Below are positions 26,049 through 35,566 of a stretch of DNA of 64,000 nucleotides, piece after piece. A model generated the notes under the pieces. The model was not told the origin of the DNA, searched no databases, and worked only from the letters and a program-made list of their open reading frames with translations. The stretch is from Caenibius tardaugens NBRC 16725 (lineage in GTDB: Bacteria; Pseudomonadota; Alphaproteobacteria; Sphingomonadales; Sphingomonadaceae): the NCBI RefSeq assembly GCF_003860345.1, contig NZ_CP034179.1, positions 2,712,001 through 2,776,000 of the forward strand, in the 5' to 3' direction. A program made the position numbers and the translations under genes. Within the stretch, counting starts at the first letter, position 1, and the number at the start of each line of letters is the position of its first letter.

Positions 26049-27262
26049 TCTTGCGGACCAGCCTGCGTGGTCAGCCCTTGTCGGTTCTTGTGCTGATTCT
26101 GGGCGGCTGGGTTGCGCTGCGTGTGGCCACCTGGGCGCCGCCGGCATGGGACATGACCGTGCGCGATGGCTGGGCGATACCTGCGCCCGCCATGCCCGCA
26201 CTGGCGGATAAAACGGCGGGCTCTGCGGATGGCCGCATGGTTGCCGAAGGGTTCGCTCGCGGCCCGATAAGCCCGCCTTACGGTATGGGGTATCCCGAGG
26301 GTATGGCGCTGTCAGGCTATCCTGCCCCGCCGCTGGGCTGGCAGATGGCGGGGGGCATACCGCAACCGGTTTTCCAGCAGGTGCGTATTCCCGTGCCGGT
26401 CTATTATTATCCTGCGTCGCCGGGGGGTGGTCCGGTTGGTGCGGCGGCATTTGCCATGGCGGGCAATGGGTCCGGTGCGGTAGGTGGCATGACCGGCAGT
26501 GGGGCATTGCCTGCAGGGGCTGGGGCAGCCGTGCCATCGCCACCCCTTGCCTTTGCGGACCCGGGGGTGCCTCCGCCATTCCTTGCGCCGGAACCGGCGC
26601 GCACGCGCGGCAACCGCTGGTCTGCTGATGCCTGGGTACTCGCCCGGCGCGAATCCCCAGTCATGCCTGCATCGGGCAGGCCATCCTATGGCGGCAGTCA
26701 GGCGGGGGCGATCCTGCGCTATCATATCGCGCCTCAGAACGGACATCGCCCGATCGCCTATCTGCGGGCCTATTCGGCGCTGGGGAGCATCCGCGAAAAC
26801 GAAATTGCCCTGGGTGTGGGGGCGCGCCCGTTCCGATCCGTGCCGCTGATGTTGGCCGTGGAAGGCCGGGCATTCCGCAGCGCCCAGGGGCAGACATCGG
26901 TTCGGCCCGCTGTGCTCGCCTATACCGAACTGCCGCCGTTCGCCCTGCCATTGGGTTTCACGGGGGAAGCCTATGTGCAGGGGGGCTATGTCGGGGGGAT
27001 GTACAAGACGGGCTTCGCTGATGGCCAGTTGCGGGTGGATCGTACGCTGATTGACGTGGCGACCATGCAGTTGCGGGCGGGTGGCGGCATCTGGGCCGGG
27101 GCGCAAAAGGGCGCCGCGCGGCTGGATGTCGGCCCCAGTGCCAGCACGATGATCGACATGTGGGGCACCCGGTCGCGGGTTTCGCTGGACTGGCGTTTCC
27201 GGGTGAAGGGGGATGCCGAGCCGAAATCCGGCCCTGCCGTTACCATTTCCGCCGGATTCTGA
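26045..27262 (+). CDS. Exported protein with NfrA-like C-terminal region
   Basis: A 405-residue protein with one N-terminal hydrophobic segment (about 12-30). A long Pro/Gly/Met/Ala-rich low-complexity region (about 60-185, YGMGYPEGM, YYYPASPGGG) leads to a C-terminal domain from about 200 with RWSADAWVLAR, GGSQAGAILRYHI and GGIWAGAQKGAARLDVGPS. That end resembles the C-terminal, probably barrel-like, part of NfrA, the outer-membrane partner of NfrB. Compared with E. coli NfrA it lacks the large TPR part. Start overlaps the glycosyltransferase stop by four bases. The pairing strongly suggests a common surface-polysaccharide task. Confidence 0.6.
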   Translation: MILRTSLRGQPLSVLVLILGGWVALRVATWAPPAWDMTVRDGWAIPAPAMPALADKTAGSADGRMVAEGFARGPISPPYGMGYPEGMALSGYPAPPLGWQMAGGIPQPVFQQVRIPVPVYYYPASPGGGPVGAAAFAMAGNGSGAVGGMTGSGALPAGAGAAVPSPPLAFADPGVPPPFLAPEPARTRGNRWSADAWVLARRESPVMPASGRPSYGGSQAGAILRYHIAPQNGHRPIAYLRAYSALGSIRENEIALGVGARPFRSVPLMLAVEGRAFRSAQGQTSVRPAVLAYTELPPFALPLGFTGEAYVQGGYVGGMYKTGFADGQLRVDRTLIDVATMQLRAGGGIWAGAQKGAARLDVGPSASTMIDMWGTRSRVSLDWRFRVKGDAEPKSGPAVTISAGF

Positions 27263-27311
27263 TCCGAAGCGCTTTTATCCGGCGCGCGGCTGGGTTACGG
27301 CATGGGGCGTC

Positions 27312-27695
27312 ATGGATGTCTATCTCCCCATCGCCAATCTCTCGGTCAATGGGCTGGTGATTGTCGCACTTGGGGCGATCACCGGGGTCCTGTCCGGCAT
27401 GTTCGGTGTGGGGGGCGGGTTCCTGACCACGCCTTTGCTGATCTTTTACGGCATCCCCCCCACCGTCGCGGCCGCTTCCGCCGCCAGCCAGGTGACGGGC
27501 GCCAGCGTATCGGGCGTCTTCGCCTATACCAAACGCAATGCCGTCGATTATCACATGGGCCTGGTCATGGTTGCGGGCGGTATACTCGGCTCGGGGATCG
27601 GGGCGCTGCTGTTCCGTTTTCTGGAATCGGTTGGCCAGATCGATACCGTCATCAACATCCTCTATGTCATCTTGCTGGGCACCATCGGGGGCTGA
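27312..27695 (+). CDS. TauE/SafE family permease, N-terminal half
   Basis: This 127-residue piece is the first of the two homologous halves of a TauE/SafE anion exporter, with the GVLSGMFGVGGGFLTTPLL repeat motif and about four membrane helices. It ends at a TGA where the family normally continues. The following frame, overlapping it as TGATG, carries the second half. Adding one G to the G5 run at 27687-27691 would restore a single permease of about 303 residues. So this is either a real frameshift, a base-calling error, or a true split protein. TauE/SafE members export sulfite, sulfoacetate or related anions. Confidence 0.75.
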   Translation: MDVYLPIANLSVNGLVIVALGAITGVLSGMFGVGGGFLTTPLLIFYGIPPTVAAASAASQVTGASVSGVFAYTKRNAVDYHMGLVMVAGGILGSGIGALLFRFLESVGQIDTVINILYVILLGTIGG

Positions 27696-28225
27696 TGGCG
27701 CACGAAAGTTATCTGGCGATCCGTGCGGCACGCAGCGGCGCTGCCCCGCTGCCCCGCAAACGGCGGCACCATCCGATCGTGGCCAGTCTGCCGCTGCGTT
27801 GGCGTTTCTATCGATCGGGGCTGTACATATCGCCATTGGCGCCGCTGCTGATCGGCGTGGGCGTGGGTATCCTGACCATGCTGATGGGGGTTGGCGGTGG
27901 TTTCATCCTCGTTCCGGCGATGTTGTACATTCTGGGGATGAGCGCGAATGTCGTGGTCGGGACATCGCTGTTCCAGATCCTGTTCGTGACGATGTCGTCC
28001 ACGATGATGCATGCGCTCACCACCAAGGCGGTGGATATTGTTCTGGCTGCGCTGCTGCTGCTCGGTTCTGTAACGGGGGCGCAGATCGGCAGCCAACTGG
28101 CGGGCAAGGTTCAGCCACAGAAACTGCGCATGATTCTGGCCATCATCGTGCTGCTGGTGGCGTTGCGTATGGCGTTCGGGCTGGGTTTCCGACCAAGCGA
28201 AATTTATTCGGTGGAACCATTGTGA
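27695..28225 (+). CDS. TauE/SafE family permease, C-terminal half
   Basis: The 176-residue second half begins MAHESYLAIRAAR and contains the second family repeat GILTMLMGVGGGFILVPAML plus about four helices. Its ATG shares one base with the preceding TGA, so reinitiation could produce it as a separate chain. The first 40 residues are the cytoplasmic linker between halves. Its stop overlaps the start of the next gene (GTGA), so the run is co-translated. See the N-terminal half for alternatives. Confidence 0.75.
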   Translation: MAHESYLAIRAARSGAAPLPRKRRHHPIVASLPLRWRFYRSGLYISPLAPLLIGVGVGILTMLMGVGGGFILVPAMLYILGMSANVVVGTSLFQILFVTMSSTMMHALTTKAVDIVLAALLLLGSVTGAQIGSQLAGKVQPQKLRMILAIIVLLVALRMAFGLGFRPSEIYSVEPL

Positions 28226-28974
28226 GAGCGGTCTTCGCCCTGTTCCTGCTGATCATGCTGGGCGCAGCACGTGATCCGATTCTGGTGCCGGAAGTATCGC
28301 AGCATGAAATTCAGGTGCAGCAGGGCTTTACCGGTACGGAATTGTTGCTGTTCGGTGCGATTCTCGATCCCAGTGGGACCCGGGCCGGGCGGGATTACGA
28401 TATTGTTGTGGTGCTGAAAGGCCCCACGCAGGCAGTGCGTCTGCGGGAAAAGCAGAAGATCGCGGGAATCTGGATCAATGCTGACAGCACTGCCCTGCGT
28501 TCTGCGCCCTCGTTCTTTGCCGTCGCCTCTTCCCGCCCGATCGACAAGATCGTCGATGATCGCACGGCTGCGATTTACGAACTCGGGTTGAACTGGCTGC
28601 AGCTGTCGCCGATCGGTGCGATCGACCCCAAGGAACAGGCTCGTTTTTCTGCCGGGCTGGTCGATTTGCGGCAGCGCGAAGGGCTTTTCAGCGAACACAG
28701 CGACGGCGTGGTGGTGAGCGAACAGGTGCTGTATCAGGCGCGCATAAATTTGCCCTCCAGTGTGCAGACGGGCACCTATACGGCGGAAACCTTCGCCATT
28801 ACGAAAGGGCGTGTGATCGCGTCGGCCACGGCGAAAGTGGAAGTCCGCAAAATCGGCTTCGAACGGTTTGTCGCCCAGTTCGCTGAGCAGCAATCCCTGT
28901 TTTATGGCCTTCTCGTCGTGGCATTTTCCGTGGGTATGGGCTGGCTGGCCGGGAGACTTTTCGCTTTGATCTGA
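28222..28974 (+). CDS. TIGR02186-type transmembrane protein
   Basis: A 250-residue exported protein with a signal sequence, a mostly beta-strand periplasmic domain (SQHEIQVQQGFTGTELLLFGAI near the start) and a C-terminal membrane helix (about 225-245). It matches what I recall of the TIGR02186 family, found next to TauE/SafE permeases in alphaproteobacteria; its function is unknown. The start is GTG at 28222, overlapping the permease stop by four bases. The context makes it a likely accessory of the permease. Confidence 0.7.
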   Translation: MRAVFALFLLIMLGAARDPILVPEVSQHEIQVQQGFTGTELLLFGAILDPSGTRAGRDYDIVVVLKGPTQAVRLREKQKIAGIWINADSTALRSAPSFFAVASSRPIDKIVDDRTAAIYELGLNWLQLSPIGAIDPKEQARFSAGLVDLRQREGLFSEHSDGVVVSEQVLYQARINLPSSVQTGTYTAETFAITKGRVIASATAKVEVRKIGFERFVAQFAEQQSLFYGLLVVAFSVGMGWLAGRLFALI

Positions 28975-29059
28975 TTGCGCTGATCCCTTCCAATTGACGC
29001 GATATTAACCTTGCGGGGTTAGGCGGATTGCTCACTTGGGGATGCATTGCGGGCACGAT

Positions 29060-30781
29060 ATGAGCGAAATGGCAAATCAGGATCACTTTCAGGCTGTCGG
29101 TGGTGCGGGGCAAGGCGCGCCGACGGCGCAAGGTGCTGCGCCGGTGCGTCAGGCCGCGCCCACCATCGGCAACGGCAATGCCACGCAGCCGATTGGCGTC
29201 GTCCTTGAAATTGCCGGATCCTCCTCGTTTGTCGCGCTCGATCTGGAACGGCTGAACGAATGTGCGGAGGATGCCGATCCTTCGATTGCCCTTGCCGGGC
29301 AGGTTGGCAGCCAGATCAAAATTCGCGTGGGTGGCGGCTGGCTTTTGGCCAGCGTGCGGACGCAGAAGAAGGATGGCCGCAACAATGTTGGGATTATCGC
29401 CGGGATCGATTTTCTGGGCGAAGGGGAAGAGGAGAAGCTGACGGGGCGCATCCACAGTTTCCGGCGCGGTGTGACCCGGTATCCGATACCGGGATCGCTG
29501 ATTTATCCCGCCACGAATGCCGATTTGCGCCAGATTTATGCCAGCGATGGCCGCACCAGCATCCAGATCGGCACAGTGTTCCCGACGAATGATATTCGTG
29601 CCGGTCTGTACATCGATGCCATGCTGGGCAAGCATTTCGCGCTGCTGGGGTCCACCGGCACCGGCAAGTCGACCAGTGCCGCGCTCATCCTGCACCGTAT
29701 CTGCGAAGCCGCCCCGCATGGGCATATCGTGATGATCGACCCGCACGGCGAATATTCGGCGGCGTTCCGCAGCAACGGCATGCTGCTGGACGTATCCAAC
29801 CTGCAGATGCCCTATTGGCTGATGAACTTCGAGGAACATTGTGAGGTGTTCCTGACCTCCACCGGGAACGACCGGCAGGAGGATGCGGATATTCTTGCCA
29901 AATGCCTGCTGCAGGCCCGCTCGAAAAACCGTCTGGCGGAAAGCCTTGGCAAGATCACGGTGGATGCACCGATCCCCTATCTCCTGTCGGACCTGACCAA
30001 TATTATCCAACTGGAGATGGGCAAGCTCGACAAGGCGAGTTCGAGCGCGCCGTTCCAGCGGATCAAAGGGAAGATTGACGAACTGAAAGCCGATCCCCGC
30101 TATCAGTTCATGTTTTCCGGCATGCTGGTGGGCGACACCATGGCCGAATTTATCTCCAAGATTTTCCGCATGCCAAGCGATGGCAAACCGATTTCGATTA
30201 TCGACGTGTCGGGCGTTCCTTCGGATGTGACCTCCACTGTCGTGGCCGTGCTCAGCCGTCTGGTGTTCGATTTTGCGATCTGGAGCCGGGACGAGCGCGG
30301 CCGCCCGATCCTGCTGATCTGCGAAGAAGCGCACCGTTACGTGCCGAATGAAAAGAACGCCGATGGTTCGTCGGTTGGCCGCATTCTTTCCCGTATTGCC
30401 AAGGAAGGGCGTAAATACGGCATTTCGCTGGGCCTGATCACGCAGCGGCCGTCCGATCTTGCCGAAGGCGTGCTGTCGCAATGCGGCACGATCATTTCGA
30501 TGCGTCTCAACAACGATCGCGACCAGAATTTTGTGAAGGCGGCCATGCCCGAAGGCGCGCGCGGCTTCCTCGATGCGATTCCCGCCTTGCGTAACCGGGA
30601 ATGCATCATTTGTGGTGAAGGTGTATCCATTCCGGTTCGTGTCAGTTTCGACGATCTGGAGGAAATCCGGCGTCCGGCATCGGAAGATCCCTCGTTTATC
30701 GAACTGTGGAATGACAGCGGCCACGGTGATGAAGACGCGGTGCACCGCACAGTCGCCCGTTGGCGCGCGCAGGGGCGCTGA
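29060..30781 (+). CDS. HerA-type ATPase (DUF87)
   Basis: A 573-residue P-loop ATPase of the HerA/FtsK superfamily. An N-terminal HAS-barrel-like region (about 30-190) is followed by Walker A LLGSTGTGKST near 197 and Walker B PILLICEEAHRY near 420, then a C-terminal QRPSDL sensor region. HerA works with NurA in archaeal end resection; in bacteria stand-alone relatives are common and unassigned, and some belong to defence systems. No nuclease or SIR2 gene is adjacent, so a housekeeping DNA-translocase role is as likely. The start at 29060 is uncertain; TTG 29036 and ATG 29042 are in frame. Confidence 0.8.
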   Translation: MSEMANQDHFQAVGGAGQGAPTAQGAAPVRQAAPTIGNGNATQPIGVVLEIAGSSSFVALDLERLNECAEDADPSIALAGQVGSQIKIRVGGGWLLASVRTQKKDGRNNVGIIAGIDFLGEGEEEKLTGRIHSFRRGVTRYPIPGSLIYPATNADLRQIYASDGRTSIQIGTVFPTNDIRAGLYIDAMLGKHFALLGSTGTGKSTSAALILHRICEAAPHGHIVMIDPHGEYSAAFRSNGMLLDVSNLQMPYWLMNFEEHCEVFLTSTGNDRQEDADILAKCLLQARSKNRLAESLGKITVDAPIPYLLSDLTNIIQLEMGKLDKASSSAPFQRIKGKIDELKADPRYQFMFSGMLVGDTMAEFISKIFRMPSDGKPISIIDVSGVPSDVTSTVVAVLSRLVFDFAIWSRDERGRPILLICEEAHRYVPNEKNADGSSVGRILSRIAKEGRKYGISLGLITQRPSDLAEGVLSQCGTIISMRLNNDRDQNFVKAAMPEGARGFLDAIPALRNRECIICGEGVSIPVRVSFDDLEEIRRPASEDPSFIELWNDSGHGDEDAVHRTVARWRAQGR

Positions 30782-30900
30782 GACATCGCGGAAGTTTCTT
30801 GTTTGTGACAAGGGTTTTGTGGGCTTCACGGCTTCCAACCATGCGGATCGCGCTGTAGGCTGCCCGTCCCGGACAGTTTCATCCCAGAGGAATCCAATCC

Positions 30901-31953
30901 ATGAAAACCAGGGCTTACGGCAACGGTTCTGCCGAGCAGCCGCTAGCGCCAATGGAAATAGACCGCCGCCAGCCGCGCGCGCGCGATGTCGCCATCGATA
31001 TCCTGTTTTCCGGCGTCTGCCATTCCGACCTGCACACTGCGTGGAACGAATGGAACAACACCAGTTACCCCTGCATACCGGGCCACGAAATCGTTGGCCG
31101 GGTGACGGCGGTGGGCGCGGATGTGCAACGCTATAAAGCGGGCGACATCGTCGGGGTCGGCTGCATGATCGACAGTTGCCGCACCTGCGCTTCGTGCCAT
31201 GATGGGGATGAACAGTACTGCACCGGTTCGGGTTTTGTCGGCACGTACAATGCGCCGGACAAGCATTCGGGCGGGCACACATTTGGCGGCTATTCCGGCC
31301 ATATTGTGGTCGACGAGGATTTCGTCCTGACCGTGAGCCATGACGAGAAAGACCTTGCCGGGGTGGCGCCGCTGCTTTGCGCGGGTATCACCACCTATTC
31401 CCCCTTGCGGCACTGGAAAGTCGGACCGGGGCAGAAGGTCGGTGTGGTTGGTCTTGGCGGGCTTGGCCATATGGGGGTGAAAATCGCCGCCGCGATGGGG
31501 GCCGAGGTGACAGTGTTCACCACGTCCGAGAACAAGCGCGAGGATGCGCTGCGGCTGGGCGCAAGCCATGTGGTCAATTCACGCGATGGTGCTGCCATGG
31601 CGGCGCAGGCAGGGCAGTTCAATCTGATCCTCAACACCGTTGCCGCGCCGCACGATCTCGATCCGTTTCTGCAGGCGCTGAAGCGGGATGGGACGATGGT
31701 CATGGTGGGGGTGCCGCCCGAACCGCACAAGTCGCCATCGGTGGGCAATCTCGTGTTCGGTCGCAGGTCGATCGCCGGATCGCTGATCGGGGGCATCGCG
31801 GAAACGCAGGAAATGCTCGACTTCTGCCGCGACCACGGGCTGACGGCAGATATCGAACTGATCCCGATGGACGGTATCAACGACGCCTTTCATCGGATGG
31901 TCAAAGGCGATGTGAAGTACCGTTTCGTGATCGATATCGCGACGCTGAACTGA
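30901..31953 (+). CDS. Zinc-dependent NAD(P) alcohol dehydrogenase (YahK-like)
   Basis: A 350-residue medium-chain dehydrogenase of the cinnamyl-alcohol/YahK type that interconverts aldehydes and alcohols. Catalytic zinc ligands are Cys40 and the His62-Glu63 pair; structural zinc ligands are Cys93, Cys96, Cys99 and Cys107. The nucleotide-binding fold has GLGGLGHMGVK at about 184-194. NADPH is the usual cofactor of this group. AGAGG precedes the ATG. It is alone; its 3' end converges on queE through a shared hairpin. Confidence 0.92.
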   Translation: MKTRAYGNGSAEQPLAPMEIDRRQPRARDVAIDILFSGVCHSDLHTAWNEWNNTSYPCIPGHEIVGRVTAVGADVQRYKAGDIVGVGCMIDSCRTCASCHDGDEQYCTGSGFVGTYNAPDKHSGGHTFGGYSGHIVVDEDFVLTVSHDEKDLAGVAPLLCAGITTYSPLRHWKVGPGQKVGVVGLGGLGHMGVKIAAAMGAEVTVFTTSENKREDALRLGASHVVNSRDGAAMAAQAGQFNLILNTVAAPHDLDPFLQALKRDGTMVMVGVPPEPHKSPSVGNLVFGRRSIAGSLIGGIAETQEMLDFCRDHGLTADIELIPMDGINDAFHRMVKGDVKYRFVIDIATLN

Positions 31954-31962
31954 ATTCGGACA

Positions 31963-31996
31963 ATACGCGCGGGGCCGGTTCAGGTGCCGCGCGTAT
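31963..31996. terminator. Hairpin between alcohol dehydrogenase and queE
   Basis: Perfect ten-base arms ATACGCGCGG and CCGCGCGTAT enclose 14 bases. The right arm lies inside the last codons of queE. It may stop transcription from both sides although neither flank has a T-run. Confidence 0.45.
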
Positions 31997-32714
31997 CGCC
32001 ATAGAGGTGGATGTGCAGGCGGTCGCTCATGCGGAATCCGTGGCGCATGCACAGGTCAGACAGCCAGACTTGCCGTTCGCGCAAGATGGCGCTGGCGGTG
32101 CCTTCCGGCATCAGAAAAATGCGGTCACCGGGAATGGCATAGCGTTCCTGCAGGGCGAGGACTTCGGCCATATCGTCGGGCGTGGCGATGACAAATTTGA
32201 AAAAGGCGCGGGGGTTCTGCGCCCATTCAGCGAGCCGTTCGGGGATCAGCGCGAGATCGGTGGGATTGCCGCTGTGCGCCAGTTTGGGGCTGACGTTGTA
32301 CTGCTGGACCATGGCGTCGAGCGCGGGTGACGGGGCCACGGTGCCGTTGGTTTCGATTTCCACATGCATGGTTGGCAGGTGCCCGAGCATCCGGGCAAGC
32401 GCCGCGGCCTGCAGCAGGGGTTCCCCCCCGGTTATCACCAGGCGATCCTGCCCCAGTGCAAGGATACGTTCCGCAGCCTTGTCCTCAGCCATCATCAACT
32501 GGTTGGCGGTGCGGTCAAACGCGGTGCCATCGCGGTGGGGGCGGTTGTCGCCGGTAAAGCGCCACGTATAGGCCGTGTCGCACCATTGGCAGGCGAGATT
32601 GCACCGCGACAGCCGGATAAACGTGCTGGGCCGCCCTTGCGACGGGCCTTCACCCTGTAACGAGGCGAAGATTTCCGGCTCCCCCGGGGTGGTGGTGGCA
32701 AGGGCTAGTGCCAT
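31980..32714 (-). CDS. queE: 7-carboxy-7-deazaguanine synthase
   Basis: A 244-residue radical-SAM enzyme of the preQ0/queuosine pathway that makes 7-carboxy-7-deazaguanine from 6-carboxy-tetrahydropterin. The [4Fe-4S] cysteines are Cys38, Cys42 and Cys45 in the CNLACQWCD motif (Cx3Cx2C), and the GGEPLLQ motif for SAM follows. No other que gene is seen in the window. It lies 72 bases downstream of valS on the same strand and is probably read from it. Confidence 0.93.
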   Translation of the reverse strand: MALALATTTPGEPEIFASLQGEGPSQGRPSTFIRLSRCNLACQWCDTAYTWRFTGDNRPHRDGTAFDRTANQLMMAEDKAAERILALGQDRLVITGGEPLLQAAALARMLGHLPTMHVEIETNGTVAPSPALDAMVQQYNVSPKLAHSGNPTDLALIPERLAEWAQNPRAFFKFVIATPDDMAEVLALQERYAIPGDRIFLMPEGTASAILRERQVWLSDLCMRHGFRMSDRLHIHLYGDTRGT

Positions 32715-32786
32715 GACGAACCGGGGCGGTGGAAAGGCGCGCGGGCCCCGCTGCCATCACACGGCAGACAGGACCCGGCCACGCCG

Positions 32787-35471
32787 TTATCCCAACCGGG
32801 CAAGGGCAGCAGCGGCGCGTTCGGCCTCTGCGGCATGGTGCGCATGGTCGGCCTTGGCCTTCTCGACCGCTTCGGGCTTGGCTTTTTCCACGAAGGACGG
32901 GTTGTCGAGCCGCTTCGCCAGAGAATCGCGTTCCTTTTCCGAGGCGGCCTGGGCCTTTTCAAGCCGTGCCTTCTCCGCTGCGATATCGATCACGCCTTCG
33001 AGAGGGATCACGAACACATCGGTGCCCACGCCGATCTGCATGGCAGCACCCGCAGGGGCGGCTTCAAACCTGATCGCGGAAAGGCGGGCGAGGCGTTCGA
33101 CCGCCGCGGGGTTGCGTTCGATAGCGGCCTTGGCGGTATCGCTGGGCGCTTCGAGATAGGCTTCGAGCTTTGCACCGGGCGCAATGCCCAGTTCGTTTTT
33201 TGCCGTGCGCAGGTTGGAGGTCAGCGCGATCAGCCATTCGACTTCCGCCTTGGCAGCAGCATCGACTGCTGCCTTCGGCTCAGGCCACTTGGCAAGGATC
33301 AGTTCGTATTGGCGATCGCCCTGCGCGTGCCACAGTTCTTCCGTGATGAACGGCATGAACGGGTGGAGCATGACGTAAATCTGGTCGAGCACCCAACCGG
33401 CGACGGCCTTCGTTTCGTCATCGATCTGGCCCTTGATCAGTTCCAGATACCAGTCGCAGAAGCTGTCCCACACGAAGTGATAGATCGTGTTGGCCGCCGC
33501 ATCGAAGCGCAGATCGGCCATGGCCGCATCGAGTGCCGCGAGCGTTTCGGATACTTCGCCGATGATCCATTTGTTGACTGCCAATGTGGCTGCGGGCGCT
33601 GTGATCGTCTGGCTGCCGGTTATCCCGTTGGCCTGACAGAAACGCGTGGCGTTCCACAGCTTCGTGGCGAAGTTGCGGTACCCTTCGACGCGCTTTTCAT
33701 CCATTTTCACATCGCGGCCCTGGCTTTCCATGGCCGCCATGAAGAAGCGCAGCGCATCGGCGCCGTACTGATCGATCAGCCCCAGTGGATCGACCACGTT
33801 GCCCTTGGACTTGGACATCTTCTGCCCATCTGCCGCGCGCACCAGCCCGTGGAGATAGAGCTTGCGCCAGGGCACATCCTTCATGAAGTGAATGCCCTGC
33901 ATCGCCATGCGTGCATCCCAGAAGAACAGGATGTCAAAGCCCGAAACGAGCAGATCGTTGGGGTAATGCTTTTGCAACAGGTCGGTGTTGTCCGGCCAGC
34001 CGAGCGTGGCGAAGGGCCACAGCGCGGAGGAGAACCACGTGTCGAGCACGTCCTCATCACGGGTGAGCTTGCGGTTGCCTGCCTGTGCCTGCGCTTCTTC
34101 CTCGGTTTCGGCGACGAAGGCATTGCCGTCCTCGTCATACCACGCCGGGATACGATGACCCCACCAGAGTTGGCGCGAAACGCACCACGGCTGGATGTTT
34201 TCCATCCAGTTGAAGTAGGTTTTTTCCCACGTCTTGGGTACGACTTCGATCGCGCCAGAACGCACCGCTTCGATTGCGGGCCGGGCGAGCGTGGCCGCAT
34301 CGACATACCATTGATCGGTCAGCCAGGGTTCGATCACCACGCCGCCGCGATCGCCGAACGGGGTCTGGATCGTGCGCGGTTCCGCGTCGTGTTCCTGTTC
34401 CTCGCCATCCTTGTTCTTGGTCACATGCGGGATGAGCAGGCCCAGAGCCTTCATCTGTTCGACCACCAGCTTGCGCGCGTCGAACCGGTCCAGCCCCAGG
34501 AATTCCGCCGGGATCAGCCCGTCAGCCGTCTGCACGACTTGCGCTTCGGCATCGAGCATGTTGAGCATGTCGGCAGGTTTGATCCCCGCGCGCTTGCCCA
34601 CGTCGAAGTCGTTGAAATCGTGGCCCGGTGTGATTTTTACCGCGCCGCTGCCGAGTTCGGGATCGGCGTGTTCATCGGCCACGATCCGGAACCGGCGGCC
34701 GGTGATCGGCTGGAGGATGTCCTTGCCGATCACGCTCTTGTAGCGCGGGTCTTCGGCATTCACCGCCACGGCCATATCGGCCAGCATGGTTTCCGGGCGG
34801 GTGGTGGCGACAACGATATGGTCGCGCCCGTCATCGAGCGTAACGCCGTCAGCCAGCGGGTACTTGAAGTGCCAGAAGCCGCCCTTGACCTCGCGGGTTT
34901 CCACTTCGAGATCGGAAATCGCGGTCTTCAGCTTGGGGTCCCAGTTCACCAGCCGCTTGTCGCGGTAGATCAGGCCTTCCTTGTGGAGGTCGACGAAGAC
35001 CTTGAGCACGGCCTTGGTGAAATGCGGGTCCATGGTGAACTGTTCGCGGCTCCAGTCCATCGAACAGCCGAGGCGGCGCAGCTGGCCGGTGATCGTGCCG
35101 CCGCTTTCCGCTTTCCATTCCCACACTTTGTCAACGAAGGCTTCGCGCGTGTAATTCGTGCGCTTGTCCTGCGCCGCTTCGAGCTGGCGTTCGACCACCA
35201 TTTGCGTGGCGATACCGGCGTGATCGGTGCCGACCACCCACAGCGCATCCTTGCCCCGCAAACGCTCGTACCGGATCATAATGTCCTGCAGAGTGTTATC
35301 CAAGGCATGGCCGATATGGAGCGAGCCTGTGACATTGGGTGGCGGATTGACAATGGTAAACGGGGTCGCGTCGGGCCGTTCCGGGCGAAACAGGCCGTTT
35401 CCTTCCCAGTGGGCATACCATTTCGCCTCAATCGAAGCGGGGTCGAAAGTCTTGTCGAGTTCGGTGCTCAT
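32787..35471 (-). CDS. valS: Valyl-tRNA synthetase
   Basis: The 894-residue class I synthetase charges tRNA-Val. The HIGH motif is at residues 52-55 within [17 protein letters not shown], and the KMSKS motif is seen in [12 protein letters not shown]. The editing (CP1) domain lies between about 190 and 400. The C-terminal coiled coil, rich in Lys/Glu/Ala, covers about the last 70 residues. Length is usual for an alphaproteobacterial ValS. It is divergent from the Mla operon, with 95 bases between. Confidence 0.97.
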   Translation of the reverse strand: MSTELDKTFDPASIEAKWYAHWEGNGLFRPERPDATPFTIVNPPPNVTGSLHIGHALDNTLQDIMIRYERLRGKDALWVVGTDHAGIATQMVVERQLEAAQDKRTNYTREAFVDKVWEWKAESGGTITGQLRRLGCSMDWSREQFTMDPHFTKAVLKVFVDLHKEGLIYRDKRLVNWDPKLKTAISDLEVETREVKGGFWHFKYPLADGVTLDDGRDHIVVATTRPETMLADMAVAVNAEDPRYKSVIGKDILQPITGRRFRIVADEHADPELGSGAVKITPGHDFNDFDVGKRAGIKPADMLNMLDAEAQVVQTADGLIPAEFLGLDRFDARKLVVEQMKALGLLIPHVTKNKDGEEQEHDAEPRTIQTPFGDRGGVVIEPWLTDQWYVDAATLARPAIEAVRSGAIEVVPKTWEKTYFNWMENIQPWCVSRQLWWGHRIPAWYDEDGNAFVAETEEEAQAQAGNRKLTRDEDVLDTWFSSALWPFATLGWPDNTDLLQKHYPNDLLVSGFDILFFWDARMAMQGIHFMKDVPWRKLYLHGLVRAADGQKMSKSKGNVVDPLGLIDQYGADALRFFMAAMESQGRDVKMDEKRVEGYRNFATKLWNATRFCQANGITGSQTITAPAATLAVNKWIIGEVSETLAALDAAMADLRFDAAANTIYHFVWDSFCDWYLELIKGQIDDETKAVAGWVLDQIYVMLHPFMPFITEELWHAQGDRQYELILAKWPEPKAAVDAAAKAEVEWLIALTSNLRTAKNELGIAPGAKLEAYLEAPSDTAKAAIERNPAAVERLARLSAIRFEAAPAGAAMQIGVGTDVFVIPLEGVIDIAAEKARLEKAQAASEKERDSLAKRLDNPSFVEKAKPEAVEKAKADHAHHAAEAERAAAALARLG

Positions 35472-35566
35472 GCTGGGTCAGCCTTTGCCAGCGAGACCCG
35501 CGCAGCGCAACCATTGCTGCGCCGATGCCTTGCCGCGAACACATTTTGCCATCATACCGCCCCGCA

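Noticed and set aside
28985-29030. CtrA-type TTAA-N7-TTAA site before the HerA-type gene
   Set aside because: A TTAACC half is present, but the second half does not match at the proper spacing.
29060-30781. HerA-type ATPase as part of an antiphage defence system
   Set aside because: No nuclease, SIR2, DUF4297 or methylase gene is next to it; the neighbours are a TIGR02186-type gene and an alcohol dehydrogenase. Defence cannot be claimed from the ATPase alone.
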